DNA of 64,000 nt from assembly GCF_009909155.2 (NCBI RefSeq), contig NZ_JAAAPM020000015.1, forward strand, positions 1 through 64,000. Direction: 5' to 3'. This stretch comes from Flavobacterium undicola (lineage in GTDB: Bacteria; Bacteroidota; Bacteroidia; Flavobacteriales; Flavobacteriaceae). The translations under genes and the position numbers were made by a program. Positions 34,383-46,419 of the stretch are shown in pieces. The notes under the pieces were generated by a model. That model was not told where the DNA came from. It ran no database searches and saw only the letters and a list, made by a program, of their open reading frames with translations. Position 1 is the first letter of the stretch. Every line of letters starts with the position of its first letter.

Positions 34383-35009
34383 ATGGACATCAAACAAATT
34401 TTTGAAAACAACAAAAAGTGGATAGCTAGACAACTGCAAACCGACCCTGCTTATTTTGACAAATTAGGCGCTGGACAATCACCTGAAATCCTTTATATTG
34501 GTTGTTCTGATAGTCGTGTTACTGCCGAAGAAGTTATGGGCTTACAACCTGGTGAAGTTTTTGTTCACAGAAACATTGCTAATATGGTTCCTAATACCGA
34601 CTTGAATTCGATGTCTGTTATTAATTATGCTGTAACTAGTTTAAAAGTAAATCACATTGTAGTTTGCGGCCATTATGGTTGCGGTGGTGTTCTTGCTGCA
34701 ATGCAACAATCTGATTTAGGAATCCTTAATCCATGGTTGAGAAATATTAGAGATGTGTATCGAATTCACAGAAAAGAGCTTGATGCTATTACTAACGAAG
34801 GAGAAAAATACAAAAGACTTGTTGAATTAAACGTGCAAGAACAATGTATTAATGTGATTAAAACTGCCGAAGTACAAAAAGCAAATACAGAACGTAATCT
34901 AAAAGTTTATGGTTGGGTTTTTGACATTCACTCAGGAGAATTAATTGACTTGAAAATTGATTTTGATGAAATCTTAAAAGATATTACCAAAATTTATAAA
35001 ATAGTCTAA
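34383..35009 (+). CDS. Beta-carbonic anhydrase (copy 1)
   Basis: Interconverts CO2 and bicarbonate in the cytoplasm. The 208-residue chain shows the beta-class zinc site Cys41, Asp43/Arg45 (CSDSR), His97 and Cys100 (HYGCGG). Length and start (MDIKQIFENNKKWIARQL) fit. A -7-like TATATTTG lies at 34359-34366. It is a stand-alone gene; a second, clearly related enzyme is at 51891-52526. Confidence 0.95.
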   Translation: MDIKQIFENNKKWIARQLQTDPAYFDKLGAGQSPEILYIGCSDSRVTAEEVMGLQPGEVFVHRNIANMVPNTDLNSMSVINYAVTSLKVNHIVVCGHYGCGGVLAAMQQSDLGILNPWLRNIRDVYRIHRKELDAITNEGEKYKRLVELNVQEQCINVIKTAEVQKANTERNLKVYGWVFDIHSGELIDLKIDFDEILKDITKIYKIV

Positions 35010-35034
35010 CTCGATTCTGAGCTAGAATTACAAA

Positions 35035-35074
35035 AAAAATCCCATCTCATTTTTTAGAACGAGATGGGATTTTT
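35035..35074. terminator. Bidirectional terminator, carbonic anhydrase / katG
   Basis: 17-bp stem around AATCCCATCTC with T-runs on both strands. The one non-canonical pair is U-G in minus-strand RNA, so it fits katG. Confidence 0.85.
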
Positions 35075-35091
35075 CAATTTAAATATAAAAA

Positions 35092-37314
<2,223 letters not shown>

Positions 37315-37435
37315 TTATCTTTTATAATTTTCTTAAAGTTGCAATGCTAATTTACGCAAATTTCACTATCAAAAATATTTTCACAATAGATAAAACCTAT
37401 AGTTTCTTAAATTTTTCTTACAATGAATAATAAAA

Positions 37436-37468
37436 AAACCACAATAGAATTTAAGTCTATTGTGGTTT
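37436..37468 (-). terminator. Terminator of the SDR gene
   Basis: 13-bp stem AAACCACAATAGA / TCTATTGTGGTTT with T-run on the minus strand. Confidence 0.85.
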
Positions 37469-37513
37469 GTAATTATATCTCTTTACACTTATATAATGTG
37501 ATTTAGAAAACAT

Positions 37514-39067
37514 TTACCATGGAATAGGATTATAGTCTTTCAAGAATTTCCCACACCAATGTTTCCCTGTGTTTATTCCATCAAACAAAGGATCCATTAC
37601 TCTTGCCGCACCATCAACAATATCTAAAGGCGGTTGAAAATCTTCTAATTCCTGTTTCCTTTTTGCTAATTCGGCAGGATCTTCATCGGTTACCCAACCC
37701 GTATCTACAGCATTCATAAAAATTCCGTCTTTAGCTAAAGTTCCAGCAGCCGTATGCGTAAGCATATTCAAAGCAGCTTTGGCCATATTAGTATGCGGAT
37801 GACGGTCTTCCTTGAAATCACGGTAAAACTTTCCTTCCATTGCCGAAACGTTTATGATATGTTTTTTGCCCGTGTTATCTTTTTTCATTACTTCTGAAAG
37901 ACGATTACACAACACAAAAGGCGCTACAGAATTAACAAGCTGCACTTCAATCATCTCAGTCGTTTCAATTTGTCCTAATTTCAAACGCCAGCTATTGGTT
38001 TTTCTTAAATCTACTTGCTGTAAATCGGCATCGAGTTCTCCTTCCGGGAAAACTTCATTGGCCACAAGCGTATTGTCAAAACTATAGGGGATCTGAGATA
38101 ATTTGGCGGAAGCCCGCAAACCAATCCCAGGTTCAGGTCCATGCCAGGTTACCGGCATATTTTGATTAGAAGAAGCGGTTGATGTCAACACTTTCAATTC
38201 ATCCAAACAATTAATATGGTCTAGTAATAATTCCTGAGCTTGCTTAGGTAAAGACGTAATGGAACGTTCTTCATTTTCCATTAAATGAGTATAAAACCCA
38301 GCAGGTCGTCTTACTGTTTGTGCTGCATTATTGATAAGAATATCCAATCGACCGTATTTTTGCTCAATAAAATTGCAAAAAATCTCTACGCTAGGAATAT
38401 GTCGCAAATCCAATCCGTGAATTTTTAAGCGATGTCCCCAATCCATAAAATCATCTTCCTTAGCAAAACGTAAAGCCGAATCAACTGGAAAACGAGTCGT
38501 AGCAACAACAGTAGCACCTCCGCGCAATAACATCAATGTAATATGGTATCCAATTTTTAATCGGGAACCTGTAATCACTGCAATTTGTCCTTTGACATCA
38601 GCAGTCTGAAAACGTTTGGCATAATTAAAATCGCCACAATCGGGACACATCGTATCATAAAAGTGATGCATTTTAGTAAATTCCGTTTTACATACATAAC
38701 AATTTCTGGGCGTTTCCAGTTCTAATTGTTCTTTGTGGGCCAAATCATTAAAGGCTAATAATTTTGGTGCAACAAAAATACTTGCTTCACGTGCATGACG
38801 AATTCCTGTCTCCTTTCGGGCAGTTCGATCCCGCTTTTCCATTTTGCGTTTAGCTGCTAATTTTCCATCTTTTTTTCTACGGGAAAGCTCGTCTCTGTCT
38901 GGTCTGGAAAACATTCCTGCAGCCTTGATTAAAGCCTTTCTTTGCTCTTTTGGAATCTCAAAAATCTGATCTGTATCTGTATTCAATTGGGATAATATGG
39001 CAATGCATTTATCTATTTCTTCCGAAGATATTGCACTCATAATCCCTATTTCTTCCTTCATCATCAT
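37514..39067 (-). CDS. Zinc-ribbon / short-chain dehydrogenase fusion
   Basis: A 517-residue protein, about twice the length of a simple SDR. Residues 1-115 are helical and very Lys/Arg-rich ([18 protein letters not shown]). A zinc ribbon follows with Cys123/126 and Cys141/144. The SDR domain starts near 158: nucleotide loop TGSRLKIG (166-173, with Lys171 in place of the middle Gly) and NNAA at 246-249. At the catalytic YxxxK position Thr426 stands in place of Tyr (TNMAK, Lys430). It may be a divergent or non-canonical SDR. The start may also be one of the later Mets in the first ten residues. Its own terminator follows. Confidence 0.82.
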   Translation of the reverse strand: MMMKEEIGIMSAISSEEIDKCIAILSQLNTDTDQIFEIPKEQRKALIKAAGMFSRPDRDELSRRKKDGKLAAKRKMEKRDRTARKETGIRHAREASIFVAPKLLAFNDLAHKEQLELETPRNCYVCKTEFTKMHHFYDTMCPDCGDFNYAKRFQTADVKGQIAVITGSRLKIGYHITLMLLRGGATVVATTRFPVDSALRFAKEDDFMDWGHRLKIHGLDLRHIPSVEIFCNFIEQKYGRLDILINNAAQTVRRPAGFYTHLMENEERSITSLPKQAQELLLDHINCLDELKVLTSTASSNQNMPVTWHGPEPGIGLRASAKLSQIPYSFDNTLVANEVFPEGELDADLQQVDLRKTNSWRLKLGQIETTEMIEVQLVNSVAPFVLCNRLSEVMKKDNTGKKHIINVSAMEGKFYRDFKEDRHPHTNMAKAALNMLTHTAAGTLAKDGIFMNAVDTGWVTDEDPAELAKRKQELEDFQPPLDIVDGAARVMDPLFDGINTGKHWCGKFLKDYNPIPW

Positions 39068-39257
39068 AAAAATAACGTGTATTATTACTTGGCAAATACC
39101 AAGGCTGCAAATATAGTTTTAAATTAATAGTTGTGATTCTTTTTTCTTAACTAAGCAGATTACAACAAAAACAACTGACCTTTTTTTAATTATAAAAACG
39201 ATGAAACTTTATAATTTTAAACTCAATTGTTTTAGATTGCAGACAAAAACACTAAAA

Positions 39258-39704
39258 ATGAAACCCGCTCCATTTCTTTCAATCGTATTGCTATTCTTAG
39301 CGACAACAATTTATTCCCAAAATAAATCAGAAAAAATCACCACTCAAGACGGTGAACATTATATCACTACCTCTATCGATTATCCCATTTCAGGAACTTA
39401 TTTATTTGAAGGAGACAAAGAACCAATTGTACAATTAAATCCTGATGGCTTGGGAATTTTTCAACAACATGATTTATCTAAAGCAAATATAAGTTGGGGA
39501 ATTGAATGTTTTGAAAACGGAGTACCCATGTATAAAAAAGGGTTCAATTATGCAGTTTACACGCTTTGGTACAAAAATAAAGAAGCAAATACAACAACCA
39601 ATACTACTGGAAACTGGATAAGTGCCCACTTTTCAATTCACTTCGAAAAAAAGAAAATGTTCATCCTGGGAGAAAGAAGTAAAGAATACGCGGATAACCA
39701 ATAA
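39258..39704 (+). CDS. Small secreted protein, unknown
   Basis: Start chosen at the ATG at 39258, which opens a signal peptide (MKPAPFLSIVLLFLATTIYSQ); an upstream ATG at 39201 would put a charged 19-residue lead before it. The mature ~128 residues are beta-rich with aromatic residues (TLWYKNKEA, GNWISAHFSIHFEKKKMFILGER). I recognise no family. It is a single-gene unit, 113 nt before the acyl-CoA synthetase gene. Confidence 0.75.
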   Translation: MKPAPFLSIVLLFLATTIYSQNKSEKITTQDGEHYITTSIDYPISGTYLFEGDKEPIVQLNPDGLGIFQQHDLSKANISWGIECFENGVPMYKKGFNYAVYTLWYKNKEANTTTNTTGNWISAHFSIHFEKKKMFILGERSKEYADNQ

Positions 39705-39816
39705 ATAAGTCATTTTCCCAAACACTAATTAGCTATACTTTCACTTTATTTAACTGCTAAAAAAAGGAATTTCGGTATTTTTTTTATATTTTGCATAGGA
39801 TTCCAAAACTGTAAAC

Positions 39817-41595
39817 ATGACTTCAATTACCCGAATTTTTGATTTTCCGTATCATCAACAAAATGAGTTTACTACAATTCCAGATGCTTTGGCTTCAAAG
39901 CAAAATGGTGTGTGGGTAAAAATATCTACACAAGAATATATTGCTAAAGCCAATAGCATTTCAAGAGCACTTTTGCGCCTGGGAATAAAAAAAGACGATA
40001 AAATTGCCATCATTTCTTCTAATAACAGGCCCGAATGGCATATTGTGGATATAGGTGTTTTGCAAACTGGAGCACAAACGGTTCCTATCTACCCTACTAT
40101 TTCTGAATCTGATTACGAATACATTCTCAATCATTGTGAAGCTAGTTATTGTTTCGTTTCTGACGAAGAAGTATTAAGAAAAATAAACCTAATCAAAGAC
40201 AAGCTAACTCATCTCAAAGCAATCTATAGTTTCAATACTATTGCCAATTGCAAAAATTGGAATGAATTAGTAGTACTTGGCGAAGACGAAAGCAATCAAG
40301 AAGAAGTAGAAACTCGAAAAAACAGTATCAAAACCGAAGATTTAGCCACTATTATTTACACCTCTGGGACAACTGGAAATCCTAAAGGAGTAATGCTTTC
40401 GCACCAAAATATTGTATCGAATGTTTTAGGTAGCGCACCTAGAATTCCTTTTAAAGCCGGAGCGAGTCGCGCATTGAGCTTTTTACCGATTTGCCATATT
40501 TTCGAACGAATGGTACTGTATTTATACCAATATTATGGGGTTTCAATATATTTTGGAGAATCCATAGAAAAAATTGGAGAAAACATCAAAGAAGTACAAC
40601 CTACCGTAATCACAGCCGTTCCGCGATTAATCGAAAAAGTATACGATAAAATTTATGCTAAAGGAGCCGAACTAAGCGGAATTAAAAGAAAATTATTCTT
40701 CTGGGCAATTGATTTAGGATTGCGATACGAACCTTATGGAGCGAATGGCTTTTGGTATGAATTCCAGCTTAAAATTGCCCGAAAACTCATTTTCAGCAAA
40801 TGGCAGGAAGGACTTGGAGGCAGACTAGAAGTAATGGTTTCCGGTAGTGCCGCTTTACAAACCCGATTATCTCGAATTTTTGCAGCCGCTGGAATTCCCG
40901 TTATGGAAGGCTATGGCTTAACCGAAACTTCGCCTGTAATTGCTGTAAACGATATGCGAAATTTTGGTTTCCGAATTGGAACTGTTGGCAAAGTAATCGA
41001 CAATGTCGAAGTAAAAATTGCCGAAGACGGGGAAATTCTTTGTAAAGGACCTAATGTAATGATAGGCTATTACAAAAACGAAAAATTAACCAATGAAGTA
41101 ATCACCGATGGTTATTTCCATACGGGAGACATTGGAAACATGGATTCAGATGGTTTCTTGAAAATCACCGACCGTAAAAAAGAAATGTTTAAAACTTCGG
41201 GAGGGAAATACATTGCGCCTCAGCTTATCGAAAATACTATGAAGCAATCGCGTTTTATAGAACAAATTATGGTTATTGGCGAAGGCCAAAAAATGCCTGC
41301 CGCATTCATCCAACCTAATTTTGATTTTGTAATCGAATGGGCTAAAAAGAATAACATTGAAATCGATAAAACACACCAAGCCATAGCTACTAACGAAAAA
41401 GTTATTGCTCGTATCCAACAAGAAATCGACACGATTAATCCCAAATTTGGACATTGGGAACAAATAAAACGTTTTGAACTCACTCCTGATGTTTGGTCTA
41501 TCGAGGGAGGACAATTAACCCCAACACTCAAATTAAAACGCAAAAACGTTTTAGAAAAGTATCAAGATCTGTATAAAAAGATATACAGCTTTTAA
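39817..41595 (+). CDS. Long-chain acyl-CoA synthetase (AMP-forming)
   Basis: Activates fatty acids to acyl-CoA, the entry step of the beta-oxidation genes downstream. The 592-residue ANL enzyme shows the P-loop-like motif TIIYTSGTTGNPKGVMLSH (about 183-201), the GYGLTETSP motif (about 366-374), and the hinge DGFLKITDRKKE with catalytic-loop Lys near the C-terminus (GGQLTPTLKLKRK). FadD-like long-chain type by layout; exact chain preference is not visible. It has its own terminator, so it is a separate unit from the marR-fad genes. Confidence 0.93.
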   Translation: MTSITRIFDFPYHQQNEFTTIPDALASKQNGVWVKISTQEYIAKANSISRALLRLGIKKDDKIAIISSNNRPEWHIVDIGVLQTGAQTVPIYPTISESDYEYILNHCEASYCFVSDEEVLRKINLIKDKLTHLKAIYSFNTIANCKNWNELVVLGEDESNQEEVETRKNSIKTEDLATIIYTSGTTGNPKGVMLSHQNIVSNVLGSAPRIPFKAGASRALSFLPICHIFERMVLYLYQYYGVSIYFGESIEKIGENIKEVQPTVITAVPRLIEKVYDKIYAKGAELSGIKRKLFFWAIDLGLRYEPYGANGFWYEFQLKIARKLIFSKWQEGLGGRLEVMVSGSAALQTRLSRIFAAAGIPVMEGYGLTETSPVIAVNDMRNFGFRIGTVGKVIDNVEVKIAEDGEILCKGPNVMIGYYKNEKLTNEVITDGYFHTGDIGNMDSDGFLKITDRKKEMFKTSGGKYIAPQLIENTMKQSRFIEQIMVIGEGQKMPAAFIQPNFDFVIEWAKKNNIEIDKTHQAIATNEKVIARIQQEIDTINPKFGHWEQIKRFELTPDVWSIEGGQLTPTLKLKRKNVLEKYQDLYKKIYSF

Positions 41596-41615
41596 ATAAG
41601 TCTATACTTTTAACT

Positions 41616-41657
41616 AAAAAAGAGATTGTTTCATACTGAGTGAAACAATCTCTTTTT
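41616..41657 (+). terminator. Terminator of the acyl-CoA synthetase gene
   Basis: 17-bp stem AAAAAGAGATTGTTTCA / TGAAACAATCTCTTTTT followed by a long T-run. Confidence 0.88.
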
Positions 41658-41727
41658 TTTTTGCAACAAAAGCATTTTTTAACAAAAAAATAGTTGTTTT
41701 TTATTATGCGTGCATACTATTATTTCT

Positions 41728-41735
41728 TATATTTG
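41728..41735 (+). promoter_or_regulatory. -7 box upstream of marR
   Basis: TATATTTG matches the -7 consensus, about 100 nt before the marR start; the matching TTG is not clear. No inverted repeat that would be an obvious MarR operator was recognised. Confidence 0.35.
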
Positions 41736-41835
41736 GAATAACAACTATGCTAATATCATAATTTTTAGATTAAAATAAAATGATTTTGATAAAAAAGTGA
41801 TTTTCTATTTGACAGAAACTTAATCAGCATGCCAC

Positions 41836-42321
41836 ATGAAAAACAAAACGATAGATTACATCTTAAGAGCAACTTGGCAAGCTATTTCCAGAATGTATAA
41901 TGAAGAGGCTACCAAGTATGGCGCCACAATGGCAACTGGATTTGCATTATTAAGTATCGACAAAGAAAAAGGAACGCCATCGACTGCCCTAGGCCCTAAA
42001 ATGGGAATGGAACCCACAAGCCTGACCCGTACCTTGAAATCGATGGAAGAAAAAGGATTAATCGTTAAAAAGAAAAATCCAAATGACGGCCGGGGTGTAT
42101 TAATTTACCTTACTGACTATGGCAAAGAAAAAAGAGCCTTGTCTAAAAGTACGGTTATCCAATTTAATGAAAGTATTAAAAAACATATCTCTGATGAAAA
42201 ATGGGAAAACTTTATAGAAGTTGCCGAAACCATCAACAAATTAATACACGATAAAGAAATATTTAACCAATCTGGAAATACCGAAAATGAAATCGCCACG
42301 ATTCAAAAAGACAAGAAATAA
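41836..42321 (+). CDS. MarR-family transcriptional regulator
   Basis: A 161-residue winged-helix regulator: the core has TSLTRTLKSMEEKGLIVKK as recognition helix and wing start, and NDGRGVLIYLTDYGK as the wing. It is the first gene of the beta-oxidation operon, 50 nt before the bifunctional enzyme gene, so it is likely the local regulator, perhaps sensing acyl-CoA. That effector is inference. Confidence 0.9.
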   Translation: MKNKTIDYILRATWQAISRMYNEEATKYGATMATGFALLSIDKEKGTPSTALGPKMGMEPTSLTRTLKSMEEKGLIVKKKNPNDGRGVLIYLTDYGKEKRALSKSTVIQFNESIKKHISDEKWENFIEVAETINKLIHDKEIFNQSGNTENEIATIQKDKK

Positions 42322-42370
42322 AACAAGAATGGCGATAACATATTCAGATAAAAATAAATAGTAACAACGT

Positions 42371-44761
42371 ATGAAACGTACAATTAAAAAAGTTGCAGTA
42401 ATCGGTTCAGGAATCATGGGTTCAGGAATTGCTTGTCATTTTGCCAATATTGGTGTCGAGGTTTTACTTTTGGACATTGTCCCAAAAGAGCTTACCGAAG
42501 TGGAAAGCAAAAAGGGACTCACTCTGGAAAGTAAAGCCGTTAGAAACCGAATTGTAAATGAGCATTTGAGCAATTCGCTAAAATCGAACCCCTCGCCTAT
42601 TTACAGCCAGAAATTTGCCAGCAGAATCAGCACTGGAAACACCACTGATGATATGGCGCAAATTGCCAATGTAGATTGGATTATAGAAGTTGTCGTAGAA
42701 CGTTTGGACATTAAAAAATTAGTATTCGAACAAATTGACCAATACAGAACAACGGGTACATTAGTGACTTCAAATACTTCTGGAATTCCTATCCATTTTA
42801 TGAGTGAAGGACGTTCGGAAGATTTCCAAAAACACTTCTGCGGAACACACTTTTTTAATCCTGCGCGTTACTTAAAATTATTCGAAATTATTCCGGGACC
42901 AAAAACTTCGACTGAAGTATTGGATTTTTTGAATAATTATGGCGAAAAATTCTTGGGAAAAACTTCAGTTGTTGCCAAAGACACTCCTGCTTTCATTGGA
43001 AACCGCATTGGAGTTTTCGGAATCCAAAGTTTGTTTCATTTGGTAAAAGAAATGAATTTAACTATTGAAGAAGTCGATAAATTGACGGGACCCGTAATTG
43101 GCCGACCAAAGTCGGCTACTTTTAGAACCGTTGATGTGGTAGGTTTAGATACTTTGGTTCATGTTGCCAATGGAATTTATGAAAACTGTCCTGAGGATGA
43201 AGCACATGAATTGTTTAAACTTCCGGAATTCATCACCAAAATGGTTGAAAACAAATGGTTTGGAAGCAAAACGGGACAGGGTTTTTACAAAAAAGTAGAC
43301 AAAGACATTCTTTCATTAGATTTGAATACTTTAGAATATCGTGCAGCCAAAAAAGCTTCATTTGCTACTTTAGAACTTACAAAAACTATCGATAAGCCTA
43401 TTGACCGTTTCAAAATTTTAATAAAAGGACAAGACAAAGCAGGCGAATTTTACAGAAAAAGTTTTGCTGCCTTATTTGCTTATGTATCCAATAGAGTTCC
43501 TGAAATTTCAGACGAATTATACAAAATCGATGATGCGATGAAAGCTGGTTTTGGATGGGAAAATGGTCCATTCGAAATTTGGGATGCCATCGGAGTTGAA
43601 AAGGGAATCGAAATGATAAAAGCCGAAGGACATACTCCTGCTGCTTGGGTAAATGAGATGTTGGCTTCAGGAAACAGCAGTTTTTATTCTGTAAAAGAAG
43701 GTGCTACTTATTTCTATGATATTGCAACAAAATCGCAAACTAAAGTTCCCGGGCAAGATGCTTTTATCATCCTGAACAACATTCGCGAAAGCAAAAAAGT
43801 ATGGAGTAATAGTGGTGCTATCATCGAAGATTTAGGTGATGGAATTTTAAATATCGAATTCAAATCGAAAATGAATACCATTGGTGGCGATGTATTGCAA
43901 GCCATCAACAAAGGAATTGATTTAGCAGAAAAAGAATATTCAGGGTTAGTTATTGGAAATCAAGCTGCTAATTTTTCAGTTGGTGCCAATATTGGAATGA
44001 TATTCATGATGGCAGTAGAACAGGAATATGACGAGTTGAATATGGCTATCAAAATGTTTCAGGACACGATGATGCGCGTGCGCTACTCTTCGATTCCGGT
44101 AGTGGTAGCACCACACGGAATGACTTTTGGTGGCGGTTGCGAAATGAGTCTTCATGCCGACAAAGTGGTTGCAGCTGCTGAAACTTATATGGGATTGGTG
44201 GAATTTGGTGTTGGTGTCATTCCTGGTGGTGGTGGTTCGAAAGAATTGACTTTACGTGCCTCCGATTTATTTCGAAAAAACGATGTAGAACTCAACACAT
44301 TACAGGAATATTTCTTGACCATTGCTATGGCTAAAGTTTCGACTTCGGGATATGAAGCCTTTGATACCGGTTTATTACAACACGGAAAGGATATTATTGT
44401 AGTGAATAAAGACCGTCAAATTGCTGAAGCTAAAAAACACGCGCTGTTAATGGCTGAAGCGGGTTACACCCAACCGATTCGCCGAAATGATATTAAAGTA
44501 TTAGGAAAACAAGCATTAGGTATGTTTCTAGTCGGAACTGACCAAATGGTTGCTGGAAAATACATCTCAGAACACGATAAAAAAATTGCAAACAAGCTGG
44601 CTTACGTTATGGCTGGTGGTGATTTATCGGAACCAACATTAGTTTCCGAACAATACTTACTCGATTTAGAAAGAGAAGCTTTCCTGTCTCTTTGTACTGA
44701 AAGAAAAACAATGGAACGCATTCAATATATGTTAAAAGCGGGGAAACCTTTGAGAAATTAG
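42371..44761 (+). CDS. 3-hydroxyacyl-CoA dehydrogenase / enoyl-CoA hydratase (FadN/FadJ type)
   Basis: Bifunctional beta-oxidation enzyme of 796 residues with the dehydrogenase first and hydratase last, the reverse of E. coli FadB, as in B. subtilis FadN. NAD-binding motif GSGIMGSGIA near residue 12-21; the dehydrogenase His is in CGTHFFNPARYLK. The hydratase part has GGGCEMSLHAD and GLVEFGVGVIPGGGG, keeping both catalytic Glu positions. Its 3' spacer to the thiolase gene is taken up by a four-helix-bundle gene (44824-45204). Confidence 0.94.
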   Translation: MKRTIKKVAVIGSGIMGSGIACHFANIGVEVLLLDIVPKELTEVESKKGLTLESKAVRNRIVNEHLSNSLKSNPSPIYSQKFASRISTGNTTDDMAQIANVDWIIEVVVERLDIKKLVFEQIDQYRTTGTLVTSNTSGIPIHFMSEGRSEDFQKHFCGTHFFNPARYLKLFEIIPGPKTSTEVLDFLNNYGEKFLGKTSVVAKDTPAFIGNRIGVFGIQSLFHLVKEMNLTIEEVDKLTGPVIGRPKSATFRTVDVVGLDTLVHVANGIYENCPEDEAHELFKLPEFITKMVENKWFGSKTGQGFYKKVDKDILSLDLNTLEYRAAKKASFATLELTKTIDKPIDRFKILIKGQDKAGEFYRKSFAALFAYVSNRVPEISDELYKIDDAMKAGFGWENGPFEIWDAIGVEKGIEMIKAEGHTPAAWVNEMLASGNSSFYSVKEGATYFYDIATKSQTKVPGQDAFIILNNIRESKKVWSNSGAIIEDLGDGILNIEFKSKMNTIGGDVLQAINKGIDLAEKEYSGLVIGNQAANFSVGANIGMIFMMAVEQEYDELNMAIKMFQDTMMRVRYSSIPVVVAPHGMTFGGGCEMSLHADKVVAAAETYMGLVEFGVGVIPGGGGSKELTLRASDLFRKNDVELNTLQEYFLTIAMAKVSTSGYEAFDTGLLQHGKDIIVVNKDRQIAEAKKHALLMAEAGYTQPIRRNDIKVLGKQALGMFLVGTDQMVAGKYISEHDKKIANKLAYVMAGGDLSEPTLVSEQYLLDLEREAFLSLCTERKTMERIQYMLKAGKPLRN

Positions 44762-44781
44762 TTTTTCAAGAATTAAGAATT

Positions 44782-45216
44782 GAGAATTAAGTATTAAGTA
44801 TTAAGATCAAATAATAAATTATTATGCATCAATTTGAAAAATTAAAGATTTGGCAAAAAGCAATGGATATTGCTGTTCATGTTTATGAAATTTCTTCATT
44901 CTTGCCAAATGATGAAAAATTTAATTTAATTCATCAAATAAAGAAATGTGCAGTATCAATTCCTTCAAATATTGCCGAAGGTTCTGGTAGAAATTCTGAT
45001 AAAGAATTTATACAGTTTTTAGGAATTGCAAATGGTTCAACTTTTGAATTAATAACTCAATTAATACTTGCTAAAAGACTTAAACTTGTTAACGAAGAAC
45101 TTATACAGCCAACTATTAATCAATTAGTAGAAGTTTCAAATATGAATTTTTCATTTCAAAAATCTCTAAAAGAAAAAATAAACACAAACATTGGAAAATC
45201 TTAATACTTGATTCTC
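44782..45216. repeat. Inverted repeats flanking four-helix-bundle gene 1
   Basis: The left arm at 44782-44798 (GAGAATTAAGTATTAAG) is complementary at 16 of 17 positions to 45200-45216. Further TATTAAG words extend both arms. In mRNA the whole gene would be closed in a large stem-loop, as for an rRNA intervening sequence. Confidence 0.75.
44824..45204 (+). CDS. Four-helix-bundle protein (S23 / rRNA intervening-sequence type), copy 1
   Basis: A 126-residue helical protein of the family encoded by 23S rRNA intervening sequences (S23), related to the Avd proteins of diversity-generating retroelements. Signatures: FEKLKIWQKAMDIA at the start, KKCAVSIPSNIAEGSGR, then STFELITQLILAKRL. It sits between the bifunctional enzyme and the thiolase gene of the beta-oxidation operon, inside inverted repeats (arms 44782-44798 and 45200-45216). 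It shares family motifs with copy 2 but is clearly divergent. Confidence 0.9.
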   Translation: MHQFEKLKIWQKAMDIAVHVYEISSFLPNDEKFNLIHQIKKCAVSIPSNIAEGSGRNSDKEFIQFLGIANGSTFELITQLILAKRLKLVNEELIQPTINQLVEVSNMNFSFQKSLKEKINTNIGKS

Positions 45217-45235
45217 CAATCTTAATACAATACTT

Positions 45236-46417
45236 ATGAAAACAGCCTATATAGTAAAAGCATACCGAACAGCCGTGGGCAAAGCCCCAAAAGGTGTATT
45301 CCGTTTCAAACGTCCTGATGAATTGGCAGCAGAAACCATTCAACACATGATGAATGAATTGCCTGATTTCGACAAAAAACGCATTGATGATGTCATGGTA
45401 GGAAATGCCATGCCAGAAGCTGAACAAGGTTTGAATTTTGGACGCCTAATCTCATTAATGGGATTAGAAATTAATGATGTTCCTGGAGTTACAGTAAACC
45501 GATATTGTGCCTCAGGTATAGAAACCATCGGAATGGCAACTGCCCGAATCCAATCGGGAATGGCCGATTGTATTATTGCCGGTGGTGCCGAAAGCATGAG
45601 TTTTATTCCAATGGGCGGCTACAGACCTACACCCGATTATGCCGTTGCCAAAGCAGGACACGAAGATTATTACTGGGGAATGGGACTAACAGCCGAAGCC
45701 GTAGCAAAACAATTTAATATTTCCAGAGAAGATCAGGATTTATTCGGCTATCATTCGCATCAAAAAGCATTGAAAGCACAGGCTGAAGGCAAATTTGATA
45801 ACCAAATTGTTCCTATTACTATCGAACAAACTTTTGTCAACGCCAATGGTAAAAAAGAAACAAAATCTTATGTAGTTAATAAAGATGAAGGCCCTAGAGC
45901 CGATACTTCGCTTGAAGCCTTAGCTAAATTAAGACCCGTTTTTGCCGCTGACGGAAGTGTAACAGCAGGAACTTCATCTCAAATGAGCGATGGTGCCGCC
46001 TTTGTTTTAATCATGAGCGAAGAACTCGTTAAAGAATTAAACCTAACACCTATAGCACGATTAGTAAATTACGCATCAGCTGGGGTAGAACCAAGAATTA
46101 TGGGAATTGGCCCTGTAAAAGCCATTCCAAAAGCTTTAAAACAAGCGGGATTACAATTAAAAGACATTGATTTAATCGAATTAAACGAAGCCTTTGCTTC
46201 ACAATCCTTAGCCGTAATTAGAGAATTAGATTTGAATCCTGATATTGTAAATGTAAACGGAGGCGCAATTGCTTTAGGGCATCCATTAGGTTGTACGGGA
46301 GCAAAATTATCTGTTCAATTGTTTGACGAAATGAAACGCCGTGGCAATAAATACGGAATGGTAACTATGTGCGTGGGGACAGGACAAGGAGCAGCGGGGA
46401 TTTTTGAATTACTTTAG
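45236..46417 (+). CDS. Acetyl-CoA C-acyltransferase (beta-ketothiolase)
   Basis: Cleaves 3-ketoacyl-CoA with CoA, the last step of beta-oxidation. The 393-residue thiolase keeps the three active residues: Cys in VNRYCASGIET, His in ALGHPLGCTGA and Cys in MCVGTGQGAAG. FadA type by position after the FadN/FadJ-type gene. Four-helix-bundle genes lie on both sides. Confidence 0.95.
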   Translation: MKTAYIVKAYRTAVGKAPKGVFRFKRPDELAAETIQHMMNELPDFDKKRIDDVMVGNAMPEAEQGLNFGRLISLMGLEINDVPGVTVNRYCASGIETIGMATARIQSGMADCIIAGGAESMSFIPMGGYRPTPDYAVAKAGHEDYYWGMGLTAEAVAKQFNISREDQDLFGYHSHQKALKAQAEGKFDNQIVPITIEQTFVNANGKKETKSYVVNKDEGPRADTSLEALAKLRPVFAADGSVTAGTSSQMSDGAAFVLIMSEELVKELNLTPIARLVNYASAGVEPRIMGIGPVKAIPKALKQAGLQLKDIDLIELNEAFASQSLAVIRELDLNPDIVNVNGGAIALGHPLGCTGAKLSVQLFDEMKRRGNKYGMVTMCVGTGQGAAGIFELL

Positions 46418-46419
46418 AA

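Noticed and set aside
34166..34405. Plus-strand frame before carbonic anhydrase copy 1
   Set aside because: It overlaps the start of the real gene in another frame and the promoter region; the composition looks non-coding.
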